A stretch of DNA of 11,498 nucleotides from JBGSLN01 sp041740675 (GCA_041740675.1 JBGSLN010000302.1:1-11498), one strand, 5' to 3'. Positions 1-6,485 are shown, counted from the first letter of the stretch. A program made the numbers and translations. Notes: generated by a model from the sequence alone, not told the origin.

Positions 1-462
1 GATGCAGTACCTATGATCTCTCGTCGGTTACAAACATTAATCGATGTTGGACTTTCATATATTTGTTTAGGACAAAGTGCAACAACCTTATCAGGCGGTG
101 AAGCCCAACGAGTGAAATTATCAAAAGAATTATCTAAGAGAGATACGGGACAAACGCTATATATTTTAGATGAGCCTACAACTGGGTTACATTTTCATGA
201 TATCAAACAGTTATTAGCTGTATTGCATAGACTCCGTGATGCTGGCAATACTATCGTGATCATTGAACATAATTTAGATGTAATTAAAACTGCAGATTGG
301 ATTATTGATTTAGGGCCTGAAGGTGGTGACAAAGGCGGAACTATTGTCATCACTGGAACACCAGAACAGGTTGCAAAATATTCGAAATCTTATACCGGAA
401 AATTTTTAGCGCCGATGTTAAAAAATAATTTTAGCGCTTCGAAGGTTTCAACAAAATTGTAA
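1..462 (+). CDS. uvrA: UvrA excinuclease subunit A, C-terminal part (5' end outside window)
   Basis: UvrA is the damage-sensing ATPase of nucleotide excision repair; it loads UvrB at DNA lesions in the cytoplasm. The reading frame is open from base 1 (D-A-V-P-M-I-S-R...), so the ATG at 13 is internal and only the last 153 or so residues are present. Visible landmarks of the second ABC ATPase domain are the signature LSGGEAQRVKL, the Walker B segment YILDEPTTGLH and the switch histidine in VIIEHNLDVIKTADW, then the conserved tail IDLGPEGGDKGG and TGTPEQVA. These match the UvrA family almost residue for residue. The last ~20 residues are a family-variable tail ending in TAA. The gene appears intact where visible. 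No clear hairpin terminator follows it. Confidence 0.97.
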   Translation, partial: DAVPMISRRLQTLIDVGLSYICLGQSATTLSGGEAQRVKLSKELSKRDTGQTLYILDEPTTGLHFHDIKQLLAVLHRLRDAGNTIVIIEHNLDVIKTADWIIDLGPEGGDKGGTIVITGTPEQVAKYSKSYTGKFLAPMLKNNFSASKVSTKL

Positions 463-634
463 TATTAACCAAACCTACTTTTAATTAAGGATAATCCCTA
501 ACCTTTTATTTATGCTTTTAAAATTCTAAATGCAATCAATCAATTGTACTCTTTGAGTTTAAGAAAATAATTTTTTTTTTGCATATGATCAAACTGTGTT
601 CTACGCTTAAAATGTGAACAATAAAAGATAGGTC

Positions 635-642
635 GAGGGGGA
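635..642 (+). promoter_or_regulatory. Strong ribosome binding site of the L,D-transpeptidase gene
   Basis: A purine run GAGGGGGA ends three bases before the ATG at 646. It is one of the strongest Shine-Dalgarno sites in a window where several genes have none, and it fixes this start. The rest of 463-645 is A/T-rich, with ten T in a row at 571-580. I see no convincing -35/-10 pair there. Confidence 0.7.
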
Positions 643-645
643 TTT

Positions 646-1314
646 ATGATTAAGCGTATTACGTTTGGATTGATGTCCTTTCTTTTCGTAACAAATTCTT
701 TTGCAACAGCAAACTCTGGTCCCACTTGTGAAGGGGTTGATTGTTTTTCACAAGTGAAAATGGTACCTGTGGATCCTCAAATTATTAAAGATGCACCAAA
801 GGTTGCCTGGTTGACGAGTAATTCAGGAAAAGGCTGGGCTTTTGGAGGAGCTGGCCGTAGTAGCAGCGCTGACTCTTCTTCGGGTGACACTTGGTTTATG
901 AGTGTGCCAAGTAAAGGCCCTGCTAATAGTAAGGGTACATTTGTATTTTATCCAAGAAAATCAACTTTCGCAGCTTATGATAGTATGGGAAATTTAGTGA
1001 CATCAGGGCGTGCCAGCGGTGGTATGGCTTATTGTCCTGATATCAACCGTTCTTGCCAGACACCTGTTGGTACTTTCAGAGTACAGACGAAAGGTGATGT
1101 AGATTGCGTTTCCAATACTTATCCAATAGGCGAAGGTGGCGCAGCAATGCCTTATTGCATGTTTTTTGGAAAGGGTTATGCCATACATGGTTCTGATTAT
1201 GTCCCCAGTTTTCCAGCTAGCCATGGATGTATTCGCTTGCAGCCTTCTACGGCACTGTGGTTGCGAGATAATTTTATGCAAATTGGTACAGTAGTAAAAG
1301 TTTATTCTTACTAA
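646..1314 (+). CDS. Secreted L,D-transpeptidase (YkuD domain), cysteine-rich
   Basis: Probably a periplasmic L,D-transpeptidase, the family that makes 3-3 peptidoglycan cross-links or attaches proteins to peptidoglycan. The 222-residue protein starts with a signal peptide (K/R, then hydrophobic residues 5-19, cleavage likely after the Ala at 20 or 22). A Ser/Gly-rich stretch (about 58-82) precedes the YkuD domain, about 95-222. The catalytic signature is clear: HG at 181-182 and ASHGCIRL at 191-198, with nucleophile Cys195, His193 and Arg197. Six other cysteines (28, 33, 130, 137, 154, 171) lie in the exported part and could form disulfides. The start is set by a strong Shine-Dalgarno at 635-642. 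By hand count 721-1200 is about 44% G+C, well above lemA downstream. Whether it cross-links peptidoglycan or attaches a protein cannot be told from sequence. Confidence 0.88.
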   Translation: MIKRITFGLMSFLFVTNSFATANSGPTCEGVDCFSQVKMVPVDPQIIKDAPKVAWLTSNSGKGWAFGGAGRSSSADSSSGDTWFMSVPSKGPANSKGTFVFYPRKSTFAAYDSMGNLVTSGRASGGMAYCPDINRSCQTPVGTFRVQTKGDVDCVSNTYPIGEGGAAMPYCMFFGKGYAIHGSDYVPSFPASHGCIRLQPSTALWLRDNFMQIGTVVKVYSY

Positions 1315-1366
1315 CGATATGGAATAAGTGTGCTATGCTTTATCAATATACTCTGTACTTTTTATT

Positions 1367-1372
1367 AAGGGA
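1367..1372 (+). promoter_or_regulatory. Ribosome binding site deciding the lemA start
   Basis: AAGGGA lies six bases before the ATG at 1379. This supports that ATG over the in-frame GTG at 1328, which would add 17 residues not typical of LemA and has no such site before it. Confidence 0.6.
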
Positions 1373-1378
1373 AAGCCG

Positions 1379-1957
1379 ATGTTAATCTTAACAATATTAA
1401 TAGTGATAGTGATTTTATTAGCGATTTGGGTTGTTGGAATTTATAACAAATTAATTGCAATGATTGAAACGGTTAATAATAACAATAAGCAAATTGATAT
1501 TCAGTTAGATCGAAGATATAAAGTATTTGAGTCGTTAATTAATGTTGTTAAAAAATACATGGATTATGAACAAACCACTTTAAAAGATGTGGTTGCGTTG
1601 CGGTCTCAAGCCATTTCAGCAGCAGAAAAAGGTGATGAAAAAACAAGAATTGCTGCTGAAAATGGCATTTCAAAAATCGCATCAAATATTAATTTAGTAT
1701 TTGAAAATTATCCTGATTTAAAAGCAAATCAAAATGTGTTGCAGTTACAAGAAGAGATTGTTAACACTGAAAATAAGTTGGCGTATGCAAAACAAGCGTT
1801 TAATGACAGTATCGAGCGCTACAATGCAACCAAGAAATCATTTTTTGAATCTTTCATTGTTGGACTTTTCCAAGCAAAATTAGATAAAACATTTGTTTAT
1901 TGGAATTTACCTGAAGAAACGATTAAAGAACGAGAAGATTATACAGTTAAATTATAG
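1379..1957 (+). CDS. lemA: LemA family membrane protein
   Basis: LemA proteins are anchored by one N-terminal helix and carry a helical-bundle soluble domain; their biochemical role is not settled. The 192-residue protein has a hydrophobic helix at about residues 2-21, then YNKLIAMIETVNNN and the family core IDIQLDRRYKVFESLINVVKKY (39-60), followed by long amphipathic helices with coiled-coil character to about 155. The tail (FVGLF-like segment near 160, then a charged end) also fits LemA. The usual LIPNLV stretch reads VFESLI here, a subfamily variation. A start at GTG 1328 is possible but less likely. It lies 64 bases after the transpeptidase and 10 bases before the M48 peptidase, so co-transcription is likely. 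LemA next to an M48 peptidase is a recurring bacterial arrangement, suggesting a shared role at the envelope (inference). Confidence 0.92.
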   Translation: MLILTILIVIVILLAIWVVGIYNKLIAMIETVNNNNKQIDIQLDRRYKVFESLINVVKKYMDYEQTTLKDVVALRSQAISAAEKGDEKTRIAAENGISKIASNINLVFENYPDLKANQNVLQLQEEIVNTENKLAYAKQAFNDSIERYNATKKSFFESFIVGLFQAKLDKTFVYWNLPEETIKEREDYTVKL

Positions 1958-1967
1958 TGGCTGAGTT

Positions 1968-3005
1968 ATGAATGATTTAGATCAATTTCACATCAAGGCT
2001 ACTGATTGGCGAACGCAATTGCAGCGCAATGAAAGACGAACACGAGTTGTCATTATTGCTTTTTTAGTAATTTATTTATTAGTTGGCTTTGTTATTGATT
2101 TATTTCTTTATCACAATTGGTTTTCTCAATACCCAATCCTAGTAATTGTAAAAGCAGTTGTAACATTTCAGTTAATACCCTATGCAACGATAACGATGCT
2201 AGGGGTTGCTATCATTGCGTTACTGATTACTTTTTCGATGTACGATAAAATTATGTTACTCGGAACTGACTATAAAGAAATAAAGCCAGAAGGGCAAAAT
2301 TCAATAGAGGAACAGCAACTTTACAATGTAATAGAAGAAATGAAAGTTGCAGCGGGTTTGCAATTTATTCCTCGCGTATTTGTCATCGAAGCAGACTATA
2401 TGAATGCATTTGCAAGTGGTTATAGCGAAAAATCAGCGATGGTTGCAATTACTCGTGGTTTATTGCAAAAATTAGATCGCTCAGAATTACAAGCGGTAAT
2501 GGCACATGAATTAAGTCATATTCGACATCATGATATTAAACTTACTTTGATGGCTTCGGTGCTGAGTAACATTATGCTCATTGCGGTGGATATTTTATTT
2601 TACAATGTTTTATTTGGTGGTCGCCGCCGACAAGATGGAGGAGGAAATCAATTTATTATTTTCATTATTATTCTTCGGTATGTATTGCCGCTGGTGACCA
2701 TGTTATTGATGCTGTATTTAAGTCGTACTCGAGAATATATGGCTGATGCAGGTTGTGTTGAATTAATGCGAGATAATCAACCGTTGGCAAGAGCACTATT
2801 AAAAATTGATCAAGACCATCAAATGAATCAACAAGCTTATCAGCAAGAATATGGTAATACTGCGCATGAAGATGTGCGTCGAGCTGCTTATTTATATGAT
2901 CCAACATCAGCGGGTATTCGACCGATAAAATCATTCTTAAGTATGTTTTCTACTCATCCTGATTTAGAGTCACGTTTGAAAGCCATTGGTATTAATCGAA
3001 AATAA
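1968..3005 (+). CDS. M48 family membrane zinc metallopeptidase (HtpX-like)
   Basis: An integral-membrane zinc protease of family M48, the group of HtpX, which degrades damaged or misfolded membrane proteins. The 345-residue protein has hydrophobic helices at about 27-48 and 55-95, then a cytosolic-type catalytic region. The zinc site HELSH is at 180-184 (ligands His180 and His184, catalytic Glu181), and Glu256 in the RTREYMADAG segment is the expected third ligand. Between them lie hydrophobic segments at about 195-216 and 229-251, separated by a basic, Gly-rich loop. The conserved STHPDLESRL motif is at 328-337. It is longer than E. coli HtpX (about 290 residues) because of the extended N-terminus and the 285-315 insert, so I do not call it htpX itself. 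It follows lemA by 10 bases; its Shine-Dalgarno is weak, which suggests coupling to lemA translation. Confidence 0.93.
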   Translation: MNDLDQFHIKATDWRTQLQRNERRTRVVIIAFLVIYLLVGFVIDLFLYHNWFSQYPILVIVKAVVTFQLIPYATITMLGVAIIALLITFSMYDKIMLLGTDYKEIKPEGQNSIEEQQLYNVIEEMKVAAGLQFIPRVFVIEADYMNAFASGYSEKSAMVAITRGLLQKLDRSELQAVMAHELSHIRHHDIKLTLMASVLSNIMLIAVDILFYNVLFGGRRRQDGGGNQFIIFIIILRYVLPLVTMLLMLYLSRTREYMADAGCVELMRDNQPLARALLKIDQDHQMNQQAYQQEYGNTAHEDVRRAAYLYDPTSAGIRPIKSFLSMFSTHPDLESRLKAIGINRK

Positions 3006-3075
3006 TATTTTTAACTAATCATGCATATTCATCAAATATAGAGAAATTCTTTTTACACTGCAAACAAGCTTACCT

Positions 3076-3384
3076 ATGATTCTGCGAACTCTAAACCCTC
3101 ATAGTTATGACTATCACAGAAATTTATTTGCACTGCATCATTTTAAATTGAATGATCTTTCACTACCTTCAATGGGTGGTCCTAATCATCGTGTTCCCAT
3201 TGATCAATATTATACAAACACGATGGGACATATTGTTATTCGTGTTTTACCAGGCGGAAAAGAATATTGGGTCATTATGTTAAGTAGCAATACAGGAAAT
3301 CCCATAGTAGAAGCCTATTATGGGCCTTATCATAGCATGGAAAAATATGGGTTGTTGAAATATCTTACGCGGGTACTACGTTAA
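3076..3384 (+). CDS. Unrecognised 102-residue protein
   Basis: I do not recognise this family. The 102-residue sequence has no signal peptide or membrane helix. It is rich in Tyr and His in the first half, then shows alternating hydrophobic segments suggesting beta strands (HIVIRVLPGG, EYWVIMLSS, NPIVEAYYGPY) and a short C-terminal helix with basic residues (KYGLLKYLTRVLR). Its regular composition and uninterrupted frame favour a real gene. Against this, no Shine-Dalgarno precedes the ATG, and no other ATG, GTG or TTG lies between it and the upstream in-frame stop at 3016. It begins 70 bases after the M48 gene and could be the tail of that operon or a separate unit. It converges on the repeat-protein gene, with 16 bases between their stops. 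No function is proposed. Confidence 0.6.
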   Translation: MILRTLNPHSYDYHRNLFALHHFKLNDLSLPSMGGPNHRVPIDQYYTNTMGHIVIRVLPGGKEYWVIMLSSNTGNPIVEAYYGPYHSMEKYGLLKYLTRVLR

Positions 3385-3400
3385 TTTCAGGTTTATATTA

Positions 3401-3991
3401 CTAATTAAATTTCTTATTTGTTCCATATGGATTAGTCACATGCTGAGGATTGTAAGGAGAGTTACCATATGGAATCGTCACAGAATTAGAATAATAGACA
3501 TGTGAATTGCTCGAGCCGATGTTGTTACCATAGCTATCATTATATTGCACGCCATATTGATTATTATTACGGGCACCATTCGGTCCATAAGGGCTTTGAA
3601 AGGTGCTAAATGGATTATTCCATTTTTGAGGAGTATATGGATTACTTGGATGATTGCCGCTAAAAACAATACCATGTTGTCCATAAGGATTAGTAATTGA
3701 TTTTGGGTCTTGCACTTGTTGGCTAATATTTCCTTGATATTGTCCAGAGTAAGTATTTACGGGAGCTGAATAAGCATTGAAATTATTCCGAGCAGAATTT
3801 TGATTGTAAACACTTTGAAAAGTGCTGTATGGGTTATTGTTATTATTATTACTAAATAAGTCATTTTGAGTGTAAGTATTAGCTTTATTTTGCAAATCAG
3901 AAGGTGACATACCCTTTTGGTACGAAGTCCATGCAAATGCAGAGGAGCTGCTTATGATTAATATAGAAATGATAATTAATAGCTTAAACAT
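3401..3991 (-). CDS. Secreted Asn/Tyr/Pro-rich repeat protein, function unknown
   Basis: A 196-residue protein with a clean signal peptide: Lys3, hydrophobic residues 4-14, then SSSSAFA with likely cleavage before Trp21. The mature part is low-complexity, dominated by Asn, Tyr, Ser, Gln, Pro and Gly. It contains a repeated unit: residues 53-70 (NPYSTFQSVYNQNSARNN) and 126-143 (NPFSTFQSPYGPNGARNN) share 13 of 18 positions. Shorter NPYG-type motifs occur at 101-104, 117-120, 173-176 and 187-190, and Asn48-Asn53 is a run of asparagines. There are no cysteines and no recognisable enzyme fold. Composition suggests an exported, possibly surface or matrix-associated, flexible protein (inference). 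It follows yadH by 58 bases but has its own extended -10 promoter. I see no Shine-Dalgarno. Similar NPY-rich secreted proteins exist in other bacteria, but I cannot name a family. Confidence 0.72.
   Translation of the reverse strand: MFKLLIIISILIISSSSAFAWTSYQKGMSPSDLQNKANTYTQNDLFSNNNNNNPYSTFQSVYNQNSARNNFNAYSAPVNTYSGQYQGNISQQVQDPKSITNPYGQHGIVFSGNHPSNPYTPQKWNNPFSTFQSPYGPNGARNNNQYGVQYNDSYGNNIGSSNSHVYYSNSVTIPYGNSPYNPQHVTNPYGTNKKFN
3563..3616 (-). repeat. Repeat unit copy 2 within the NPY-rich protein gene
   Basis: Encodes residues 126-143. It aligns without gaps to the 54-base copy at 3782-3835, with 13 of 18 encoded residues identical and clear but diverged DNA similarity, indicating an old internal duplication. 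Confidence 0.65.
3782..3835 (-). repeat. Repeat unit copy 1 within the NPY-rich protein gene
   Basis: Encodes residues 53-70, the partner of 3563-3616. The copies begin 73 codons apart. The differences are Y/F, V/P, N/G, Q/P and S/G, so the STFQS core and the ARNN end are kept. Confidence 0.65.
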
Positions 3992-4012
3992 AATATGTCA
4001 CACAATAAAACT

Positions 4013-4026
4013 TGGAAATATTTCCA
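4013..4026. promoter_or_regulatory. 14-bp perfect palindrome at the predicted start of transcription (possible operator)
   Basis: TGGAAATATTTCCA reads the same on both strands. It lies 7 to 20 bases downstream of the -10 element at 4034-4039, so it covers roughly the first 14 transcribed bases of the repeat-protein gene. That is a typical place for a repressor site. It could also be chance in A/T-rich DNA. Confidence 0.35.
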
Positions 4027-4033
4027 CTTTTTA

Positions 4034-4042
4034 ATTATAGCA
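4034..4042 (-). promoter_or_regulatory. Extended -10 promoter of the NPY-rich protein gene
   Basis: Read on the minus strand this is TGCTATAAT, a full match to the extended -10 consensus TGnTATAAT. There is no good -35 at 17 bases (GATTCG), as expected for extended -10 promoters. The implied start is near 4027, giving a leader of about 36 bases before the ATG at 3991. Confidence 0.55.
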
Positions 4043-4049
4043 TAAAACT

Positions 4050-4826
4050 TTAAGTTCGAATCCCCACACCTTTCCGTAGCAAATACAGATTTAAAATAAA
4101 TAAGAATATGATTGCTAAACACATCACAATCATTGCTGTAAATATTCCGACGTCTGAGATACCTAAAATACCCTCTCTAAATCCATTAACCATATAAAGA
4201 ATGGGATTAAATAATGAAATACTTTGCCAGAACTTTGGCAAAGTATTTATTGAATAAAATACACCACCTAAGTAAGTGAGCGGTGTTAAAATAAAAGTAG
4301 GGATAATTGCAATATCATCAAACTTTTTGGCAAAAATTCCGTTAGTAAAACCAGCTAAAGAGAATAATATGGAAGTGAGTAACACGACTGCAAGTGTTAG
4401 AGTCAGGTTGTGAACTGTAAGATGAGTGAAAAATAATGAAAGTAGCATTACGATTGCCCCAACCAAAATTCCTCGTAATACTCCACCTGCAAGAAAACCA
4501 CAAAGAATTAACCAATTAGAGATGGGAGCAATTAATAATTCTTCAATGGAATGGATAAAACGTACTAGATAAAAAGAAGAAACCACATTTGAATAAGCAT
4601 TATTAATAATCGCCATCATCACTAAACCAGGCATTATAAAGCTCATGTAAGAAACATTTTCAATGGTTCCTATTTTATTACCAACGAAGTTACCAAAAAT
4701 TAAAAAATAGAGCGTCATGGTGATTGCAGATGGCAATAATGTTTGTGGCCAAAGACGCATAAAACGGGAAATTTCATTCTGTGTTAAGGTTAAAAAAGCA
4801 ATCCATTGAGGTCGGAATTTATTCAT
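4050..4826 (-). CDS. yadH: ABC-2 type transporter permease, YadH-like
   Basis: The membrane subunit of an ABC-2 exporter, paired with the ATPase encoded just upstream. The protein has 258 residues (E. coli YadH has 256). It shows a cytoplasmic amphipathic N-terminus (SRFMRLWPQTL, 20-30) and about six hydrophobic segments, near 31-48, 62-83, 103-133, 140-162, 173-192 and 227-250. Family landmarks match YadH closely: TMTLYFLIFGN, FIMPGLVMM, SIEELLIAP, FSLAGFTNGIFAKKFDDI, PTFILTPLTYLGGVFYS and FNPILYMVNGFREG. The substrate of YadGH is not established. Its ribosome site GGAGGA (4836-4841) lies inside the last codons of yadG and the genes are five bases apart, so the two are surely co-translated. 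Confidence 0.93.
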   Translation of the reverse strand: MNKFRPQWIAFLTLTQNEISRFMRLWPQTLLPSAITMTLYFLIFGNFVGNKIGTIENVSYMSFIMPGLVMMAIINNAYSNVVSSFYLVRFIHSIEELLIAPISNWLILCGFLAGGVLRGILVGAIVMLLSLFFTHLTVHNLTLTLAVVLLTSILFSLAGFTNGIFAKKFDDIAIIPTFILTPLTYLGGVFYSINTLPKFWQSISLFNPILYMVNGFREGILGISDVGIFTAMIVMCLAIIFLFILNLYLLRKGVGIRT

Positions 4827-4831
4827 AGCTA

Positions 4832-5758
4832 TTAATCCTCCATCGATTGCTTTTTCGAAGTCAGTTTAAGGAACATTTCTTCAAGACGATTACTCTTAGT
4901 GCGCATGCTCAAGACTTTGATATTCAAATGACTCAACTCAATAAATAGGTTATTTAAGCCTTGTGATTTTTCTACTTCTACTTCGAGGGTATTCGCATCA
5001 ATTAAGAAACAAGGGAAGTTTAAAAATTTTGGCGGAATAGCTAAACTTTGCTCGATATTTAACACAAATATTTCTGTATGTATACGACTGAGCAAAGCAG
5101 ACATGGAGTTATTTTCAATAATTTGTCCTTCATCAATGATTGCTATATTTTTACAAAGGGTTTCTGCTTCCTCAAGATAATGGGTGGTTAAAATGATAGT
5201 GGTACCAGCATTATTTAACTGTTGTAAGAAACTCCACATCAAGTGACGCAATTCAATATCTACCCCTGCGGTTGGTTCATCTAAAATGAGTAATGGCGGT
5301 TCATGAATTAGAGCGCGAGCAATCATCAATCGACGTTTTTGTCCACCTGATAAGAATCGAGCTCTTTGATCGCGTTTTTCCCATAAACCCAAAGCTTTTA
5401 AATATTTTTCACTTCGTGATGACGCAATTTTACGGTTAATGCCATAAAAACCTGCTTGGTCAATAATTATTTTTTGTACTTTTTCAAAAATATTAAAATT
5501 AAATTCTTGTGGTACTAAGCCAATATGTGATTTAGCTAGCGAAGATTGAGTATCTAAGTCATAACCAAAAATTTTAACAGATCCTTCAGATTTATTGACC
5601 AGAGAAGTGATAATACCGATGGTTGTACTTTTGCCAGCACCATTTGGGCCAAGCAATGCAAAAAAATCGCCTTGATTTACGCTGAGGTCAATACCCTTAA
5701 GAGCAACTATCTGATTATTGTAAACTTTTTTTAAATTGCGAATTTCTAATGCGTGCAT
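4832..5758 (-). CDS. yadG: ABC transporter ATP-binding protein, YadG-like
   Basis: The ATPase that drives the YadH-type permease. It has 308 residues, the same length as E. coli YadG. In order: Walker A GPNGAGKST (37-45), Q-loop Gln84 in LVPQEFNFN, signature LSGGQ (136-140), Walker B LLILDEP (156-162) with catalytic Glu161, and the H-loop His193 in TTHYLEEAE. The C-terminal 90 residues form the YadG-type extension (NTLEVEVEKSQGLNNLF, VLSMRTKSNRLEEMF) that follows the nucleotide-binding domain in this family. All catalytic residues are present. No good Shine-Dalgarno precedes the ATG. The gene is divergent from the hydrolase gene, with 61 bases between their starts that must hold both promoters. 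The transported substrate cannot be inferred. Confidence 0.95.
   Translation of the reverse strand: MHALEIRNLKKVYNNQIVALKGIDLSVNQGDFFALLGPNGAGKSTTIGIITSLVNKSEGSVKIFGYDLDTQSSLAKSHIGLVPQEFNFNIFEKVQKIIIDQAGFYGINRKIASSRSEKYLKALGLWEKRDQRARFLSGGQKRRLMIARALIHEPPLLILDEPTAGVDIELRHLMWSFLQQLNNAGTTIILTTHYLEEAETLCKNIAIIDEGQIIENNSMSALLSRIHTEIFVLNIEQSLAIPPKFLNFPCFLIDANTLEVEVEKSQGLNNLFIELSHLNIKVLSMRTKSNRLEEMFLKLTSKKQSMED
4836..4841 (-). promoter_or_regulatory. Ribosome binding site of yadH within the 3' end of yadG
   Basis: GGAGGA on the minus strand overlaps the Met-Glu-Asp codons that end the ATPase and sits nine bases before the yadH ATG. It fixes the yadH start and implies translational coupling. Confidence 0.7.
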
Positions 5759-5782
5759 AATTATTTTTTACCAAAAATTGAA

Positions 5783-5788
5783 TATAAT
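5783..5788 (+). promoter_or_regulatory. Probable -10 element for the hydrolase-zapE operon
   Basis: A perfect TATAAT in the 61-base divergent gap lies 31 bases before the ATG at 5820, giving a leader of about 25 bases. The -35 region about 17 bases upstream is poor. On the opposite strand the same bases offer TATTAT, so the divergent yadG promoter may overlap it. Confidence 0.4.
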
Positions 5789-5819
5789 ACTCGTGAATTT
5801 TTAAATCTTGGAAGCAATC

Positions 5820-6485
5820 ATGGACCAACTAACCTTTCCTTTGGAAGAGAAGCAAATTTTTCTTATAGGCCCCGCAGGAAAAATTGAAGTCAAAGCGGCA
5901 AGCACGGAGTTACATAATCCAAAAATCACGGTAGTTATTTGTCATCCTCACCCACTTTTTGGGGGAACAATGGAGAATAAAGTAGTGACTACTATTTTTC
6001 GTACATTTAAGAATATGGGGGCGGCTGTGCTCCGTTTCAACTACCGTGGGGTGGGAAAAAGTGAAGGACAATACGATGAAGCAAAAGGGGAAACAGACGA
6101 TTTAATCAGTGTATGCAATTGGGTAAAAACTGTAATCCCTAACACTGAGTTGTGGCTTGCTGGTTTTTCCTTTGGCTCTTACATTGCTGCACACGCAGCC
6201 AAGCAATTGCAAGCGATGCAATTAATAACAATTGCACCTGCAGTAGAGCATTTTAATTTTGATATTCTTGACTTACCTGAATGTCCATGGTTAGTTTTAC
6301 AGGGTGAAACAGATGAAATTGTTCCGCCAGAGTTGGTCTATAATTGGGTTGAGAAAAACGAACAGGGTCAGCAGAAAAAACAGCTAAAATTAATAACATT
6401 TCCAGACACAAGTCATTTTTTTCATGGTAAGCTCTCAAACTTAAAAGAAGTTTTAGAAAACGAATATAGAAAATATTTTGTATGA
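5820..6485 (+). CDS. Alpha/beta hydrolase (COG2945-type)
   Basis: A cytoplasmic alpha/beta-fold hydrolase of the small group with an ICHPHPLFGGTMENKV motif (40-55); the natural substrate of this group is not known. From the ATG at 5820 the protein has 221 residues. The nucleophile elbow GFSFGS places catalytic Ser117; Asp165 in QGETDEIVPP and His199 in TSHFFHG complete the triad. RFNYRGVGKSEGQYDEAKGE (72-91) is also characteristic. I prefer ATG 5820 over the in-frame TTG at 5808 because GGAAG lies five bases before the ATG. The stop TGA overlaps the zapE start as ATGA, so the two are translationally coupled. There is no signal peptide. Confidence 0.88.
   Translation: MDQLTFPLEEKQIFLIGPAGKIEVKAASTELHNPKITVVICHPHPLFGGTMENKVVTTIFRTFKNMGAAVLRFNYRGVGKSEGQYDEAKGETDDLISVCNWVKTVIPNTELWLAGFSFGSYIAAHAAKQLQAMQLITIAPAVEHFNFDILDLPECPWLVLQGETDEIVPPELVYNWVEKNEQGQQKKQLKLITFPDTSHFFHGKLSNLKEVLENEYRKYFV

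Noticed and set aside
463..540. Terminator after uvrA
   Set aside because: Only very short repeats (GGAT-A-ATCC) with an impossible loop; nothing reportable.
579..607. Possible promoter TTGCAT - 17 bases - TACGCT before the transpeptidase gene
   Set aside because: Only three of six matches in each hexamer; too weak in A/T-rich DNA to report as a feature.
540..725. Minus-strand open frame of 61 codons covering the region upstream of the transpeptidase
   Set aside because: It overlaps the transpeptidase ribosome site and signal peptide on the other strand, has atypical composition and no ribosome site.
1302..1327. TTATTC...GAATAA inverted repeat around the transpeptidase stop
   Set aside because: Six A/T-rich pairs around a 14-base loop with no T run; not a credible terminator.
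1328..1378. GTG start giving a longer LemA
   Set aside because: The extra 17 residues are not typical of LemA, and a good ribosome site precedes the ATG at 1379.
3478..3684. Second minus-strand frame inside the repeat-protein gene (68 codons)
   Set aside because: It lies in another frame of a low-complexity gene; the frame with a signal peptide and repeated motifs is the coding one.
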